7,259 nt of DNA from Dehalococcoidia bacterium (GTDB lineage Bacteria > Chloroflexota > Dehalococcoidia > UBA3495), in contig PCAH01000099.1 in NCBI GenBank assembly GCA_002730485.1, positions 1 to 7,259 on the forward strand. The letters are read 5' to 3'. This document shows positions 6,052 through 7,259 of this stretch, piece by piece (positions within the stretch are counted from its first letter, which is position 1; every line of letters begins with the position of its first letter). The translations under genes and the position numbers were made by a program. The notes under the pieces are model-generated. The model searched no databases, had not been told where the DNA came from, and saw only the letters and a program-made list of their open reading frames with translations.

Positions 6052-6704
6052 TATGAGTTCCCATCCCGGTCGGTTGCTGAGCCGCCTGCCAGGTGATTTA
6101 TATTCTCAGAATTTTGTTCTGCCATATCTTCTGTTGGTTGATTTCTATCTGAATCTTGTTCGTAAACAAAAAAGTCGACCACGTTGTCTCCGTATTGTCG
6201 ATGTGAGGTCAATCGCAGTGCCCCGTAGACCTCTCTCAGGTTTTCCCGTTTGGAATGACCCGCTATCACCACACCGCCGTCAACTATTAACCCTGGCTGA
6301 GCGGCGACTTTCTCCATCAGATCGTCCAAGTTGCCCATCTTATATGGAGGATCCATCAGCACCAGGTCATAGTTGCCAAGCAGCGTTTGCAGCGCTTGAA
6401 ACACGTCTAAACGGTGTACCTTAGCCCTGGAGGTAAACCCTGTGGTTTCCAGGTTGCTGGTGATGACGGCGCTCTGCCGACGGTCCCATTCCACAAAGTC
6501 AGCCCAACCCGCTCCGTGGCTCAATGCTTCGATGCCAAGGCTGCCTGTCCCTGAGAAAAGGTCCAACACCCTTCCTCCCTGGTACAGATCGGGATCTAAG
6601 ATGTTAAAGATGGCCGCCCGTACCCGCTCCGTTGTGGCTCGGGTATTGGAAGTAAGGGCTCCTTTGAGCCGTCGGCCTTTTTCGTCCCCACCTGCTACAC
6701 GCAT
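6051..6704 (-). CDS. rsmD: 16S rRNA (guanine-N2)-methyltransferase RsmD
   Basis: RsmD methylates G966 of 16S rRNA during 30S assembly, using S-adenosylmethionine. Family signatures are RATTERVRAAIFNIL (22-36; usually RPT-x-x-VRE-x-hFNIL), the SAM-binding loop VLDLFSGTGSLGIEAL (46-61), acidic Glu72 at the end of the second strand, and the catalytic DPPY motif (118-121). The fold ends near residue 183 (VVDFFVYEQD). A further 33 or so residues rich in Asp, Asn, Glu and Ser follow, longer than in typical members and probably disordered. The ATG at 6704 has AGGA (complement of 6713-6716) 8 bases upstream and begins with MRVAGGDEKGRRL, close to the usual family start MRIIxGxxKGRxL. It is the first gene of the rsmD-coaD-coiled-coil operon; the stop overlaps coaD by one base. 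Confidence 0.96.
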   Translation of the reverse strand: MRVAGGDEKGRRLKGALTSNTRATTERVRAAIFNILDPDLYQGGRVLDLFSGTGSLGIEALSHGAGWADFVEWDRRQSAVITSNLETTGFTSRAKVHRLDVFQALQTLLGNYDLVLMDPPYKMGNLDDLMEKVAAQPGLIVDGGVVIAGHSKRENLREVYGALRLTSHRQYGDNVVDFFVYEQDSDRNQPTEDMAEQNSENINHLAGGSATDRDGNS

Positions 6705-6713
6705 GCGTCTAGT

Positions 6714-6789
6714 CCTACTAAACCCACGTGCCTAGTAAGGGTGAATTATACATAACGTCAAGGCCCATTCCTAGTAAATCCCTAGTCAA
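6714..6789. repeat. Four copies of a CCTAGTAAA-like 9-mer around the rsmD promoter
   Basis: The copies are CCTACTAAA (6714-6722), CCTAGTAAG (6731-6739), CCTAGTAAA (6770-6778) and CCTAGTCAA (6781-6789). All lie in the same orientation and differ from CCTAGTAAA by at most one base. They overlap the leader, the predicted transcription start, the -35 area and the region just upstream. They could bind a regulator of rsmD, or be low-complexity chance. Confidence 0.5.
6745..6773 (-). promoter_or_regulatory. Possible promoter of the rsmD operon
   Basis: On the minus strand a perfect -10 box TATAAT (6745-6750) has TAGGAA (6768-6773) at 17 bp, a poor -35 match. A TTGACG lies only 5 bp upstream of the -10 and is too close to serve. 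Transcription would start near 6738, about 34 bases before the ATG. The weak -35 box suggests either low activity or help from an activator; direct repeats overlap this area. Confidence 0.5.
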
Positions 6790-6821
6790 TTTAGACGAAT
6801 TTTATATTAATTTTAGATTAC

Positions 6822-6827
6822 TATAAT
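6822..6827 (+). promoter_or_regulatory. Possible -10 element in an AT-rich tract (plus strand)
   Basis: A perfect TATAAT lies at the right end of an AT-rich tract (6791-6827). No good -35 box lies 16-18 bp upstream; the best nearby hexamer, TAGACG (6792-6797), is 24 bp away. If used, it would start a transcript near 6834 running some 330 bases to ribF, or a small RNA. Confidence 0.25.
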
Positions 6828-6967
6828 TTGTGAAGCCAGTGGATAAGCTCAGGTCATGGCCTGGCTCAAACGGAGAAGGCAACGATGCGATCACCGTAAA
6901 CCTTCCCTGTAAGCTTTCTTTGGAGACTCTCTACTGCAGTCGTCGTTACAAGGGGCGGTTGGTCACC

Positions 6968-6981
6968 CGTCAATATTGACG
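6968..6981. promoter_or_regulatory. Perfect 14-bp palindrome overlapping a -35 box (candidate operator)
   Basis: CGTCAATATTGACG is exactly self-complementary. Its right half supplies the TTGACG -35 hexamer of the predicted ribF promoter. The left half supplies TTGACG on the minus strand, with TGTAAC 17 bp further on. A dimeric repressor bound here would block either promoter. Confidence 0.4.
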
Positions 6982-7004
6982 CTAAAAGGGGCCTGTGCTA
7001 ACAT
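6976..7004 (+). promoter_or_regulatory. Predicted promoter of ribF
   Basis: A -35 box TTGACG (6976-6981, five of six consensus bases) is followed after exactly 17 bp by TAACAT (6999-7004, four of six). Transcription would start near 7011, giving a leader of about 150 bases before ribF. I looked for an FMN riboswitch in that leader and did not recognise its conserved core. Confidence 0.5.
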
Positions 7005-7142
7005 CCAGCCCACCCGAACACCCTTGTTTTACGCATAAAATCAGTCATTTTTACCCCATCCGCACCGCAATTGGTCGGCCTTTTCGTCGGTGGCTCAACA
7101 AGGCTTCTTATTGGTACTGCATCGCGGCACCGGGGATTAATC

Positions 7143-7166
7143 ATGGTGGGAACTAATCAGGAATGA
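7143..7166 (+). CDS. Seven-codon mini-ORF overlapping the ribF start (ATGA)
   Basis: ATG (7143-7145) is preceded by GGGGA (7132-7136) at 6 bases, a good ribosome binding site. It encodes MVGTNQE and ends in TGA (7164-7166), which overlaps the ribF ATG (7163-7165) as ATGA. ribF itself has only AGGA directly touching its ATG. Ribosomes finishing this leader peptide could restart on ribF. With seven codons nothing else can be judged, and it may be chance. Confidence 0.35.
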   Translation: MVGTNQE

Positions 7167-7259
7167 GCTTTCGCCAACGTCTGGCCAGCGCTGCACCCAG
7201 CAAGGAAACCGTTGTTACCATCGGCGTCTTCGACGGTGTGCATCAGGGGCATCGGCATC
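7163..7259 (+). CDS. ribF: Riboflavin kinase / FAD synthetase (partial, N-terminus only)
   Basis: RibF phosphorylates riboflavin to FMN and adenylates FMN to FAD. Only 32 codons are visible before the right edge. They read MSFRQRLASAAPSKE, then VVTIGVFDGVHQGHRH, which is the signature GxFDGxHxGH of the N-terminal FAD-synthetase (nucleotidyl-transferase) domain. The ATG at 7163 is the first start after an in-frame TAA at 7154. Its binding site is poor (AGGA adjacent to the ATG), but a short upstream ORF with a better site ends on the start codon. The gene is divergent from rsmD. Other GxFDGxHxGH proteins exist (for example cytidylyltransferases), but the spacing and the preceding VVTIG fit RibF best. 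Confidence 0.88.
   Translation, partial: MSFRQRLASAAPSKETVVTIGVFDGVHQGHRH

Larger units (their letters stand above)
6705..7162. other. 458-bp divergent intergenic region between rsmD and ribF
   Basis: I see no protein-coding gene longer than a few codons, and no tRNA, rRNA or known riboswitch core. It is AT-rich near 6791-6830, with a perfect TATAAT on the plus strand (6822-6827), and of mixed composition beyond. It holds promoter-like elements on both strands, the 9-mer repeats, a perfect 14-bp palindrome (6968-6981), a hairpin-capable stretch at 6847-6868 (AGC-CAGG with CCTG-GCT, one bulged base), and another at 7114-7132. An unrecognised small RNA or a long ribF leader is possible. Confidence 0.45.

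Noticed and set aside
6756..6761. TTGACG on the minus strand as the -35 box of the rsmD promoter
   Set aside because: It is only 5 bp from the TATAAT, and no -10-like hexamer lies 17 bp downstream of it.
6830..7160. tRNA or other classic RNA gene in the rsmD-ribF spacer
   Set aside because: No T-loop GTTCRAATC-like sequence with a matching acceptor stem was seen, and no RNase P, tmRNA or SRP core was recognised.
7011..7162. FMN riboswitch in the ribF leader
   Set aside because: I looked for the conserved AGGG...GGGUGAAAUUCCC...GAGCCCGCGAGCG-type core and found no match on the plus strand.

Overview
The window is a run of ordinary chromosomal housekeeping genes from a bacterium that looks like a member of the Chloroflexota, possibly near the Dehalococcoidia/SAR202 groups. 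That placement is an inference from protein flavour (a subunit a with an extra N-terminal membrane segment, a BFN-domain protein ending in an acidic SAFTDFIDSLDLEDF-type tail) and from gene order. No marker gene was compared against a database. I see no mobile element, CRISPR array, tRNA, rRNA or prophage gene.

Layout. Bases 1-1283 (minus) hold the promoter-proximal end of an F-type ATP synthase operon: an AtpZ/AtpI-type small membrane protein, then subunit a (atpB), which runs off the left edge just before its essential arginine. A strong sigma-70-type promoter (TTGACT, 17 bp, TATTAT) lies just upstream. Bases 1372-1999 (minus) hold a BFN/DUF151 bifunctional-nuclease-domain gene with its own promoter (TTGACA, 18 bp, TACAAT) and a strong intrinsic terminator that separates it from the atp operon. 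Divergent from it, bases 2203-4841 (plus) hold a Lon-related AAA+ Ser-Lys protease of the YcbZ/LonB (COG1067) type. It ends at a perfect 18-bp bidirectional terminator shared with the convergent operon on its right.

Bases 4969-6704 (minus) are a three-gene operon: rsmD (16S rRNA methyltransferase), coaD (coenzyme A synthesis; stop and start share one base) and a coiled-coil DivIVA/SepIVA-like protein. The coiled-coil gene appears to start at an ATC codon placed correctly behind a good ribosome binding site. The same order rsmD-coaD-sepIVA is known in Actinobacteria. Bases 6705-7162 are a 458-bp divergent intergenic region with promoter-like elements in both directions, a perfect 14-bp palindrome overlapping a -35 box, and four copies of a CCTAGTAAA-type 9-mer. 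From 7163 (plus) the first 32 codons of ribF (riboflavin kinase/FAD synthetase) are visible, preceded by a tiny ORF whose stop overlaps the ribF start as ATGA.

The genes cover energy conversion (ATP synthase), cofactor supply (coaD, ribF), ribosome maturation (rsmD), proteolysis (Lon-like) and probably cell-envelope growth (SepIVA-like). I found no convincing new multi-gene system. The most unusual points are the roughly 75-residue His/Glu-rich insertion in ATP synthase subunit a, the ATC start codon, the mini-ORF coupled to ribF, and the repeat/palindrome-rich rsmD-ribF intergenic region.
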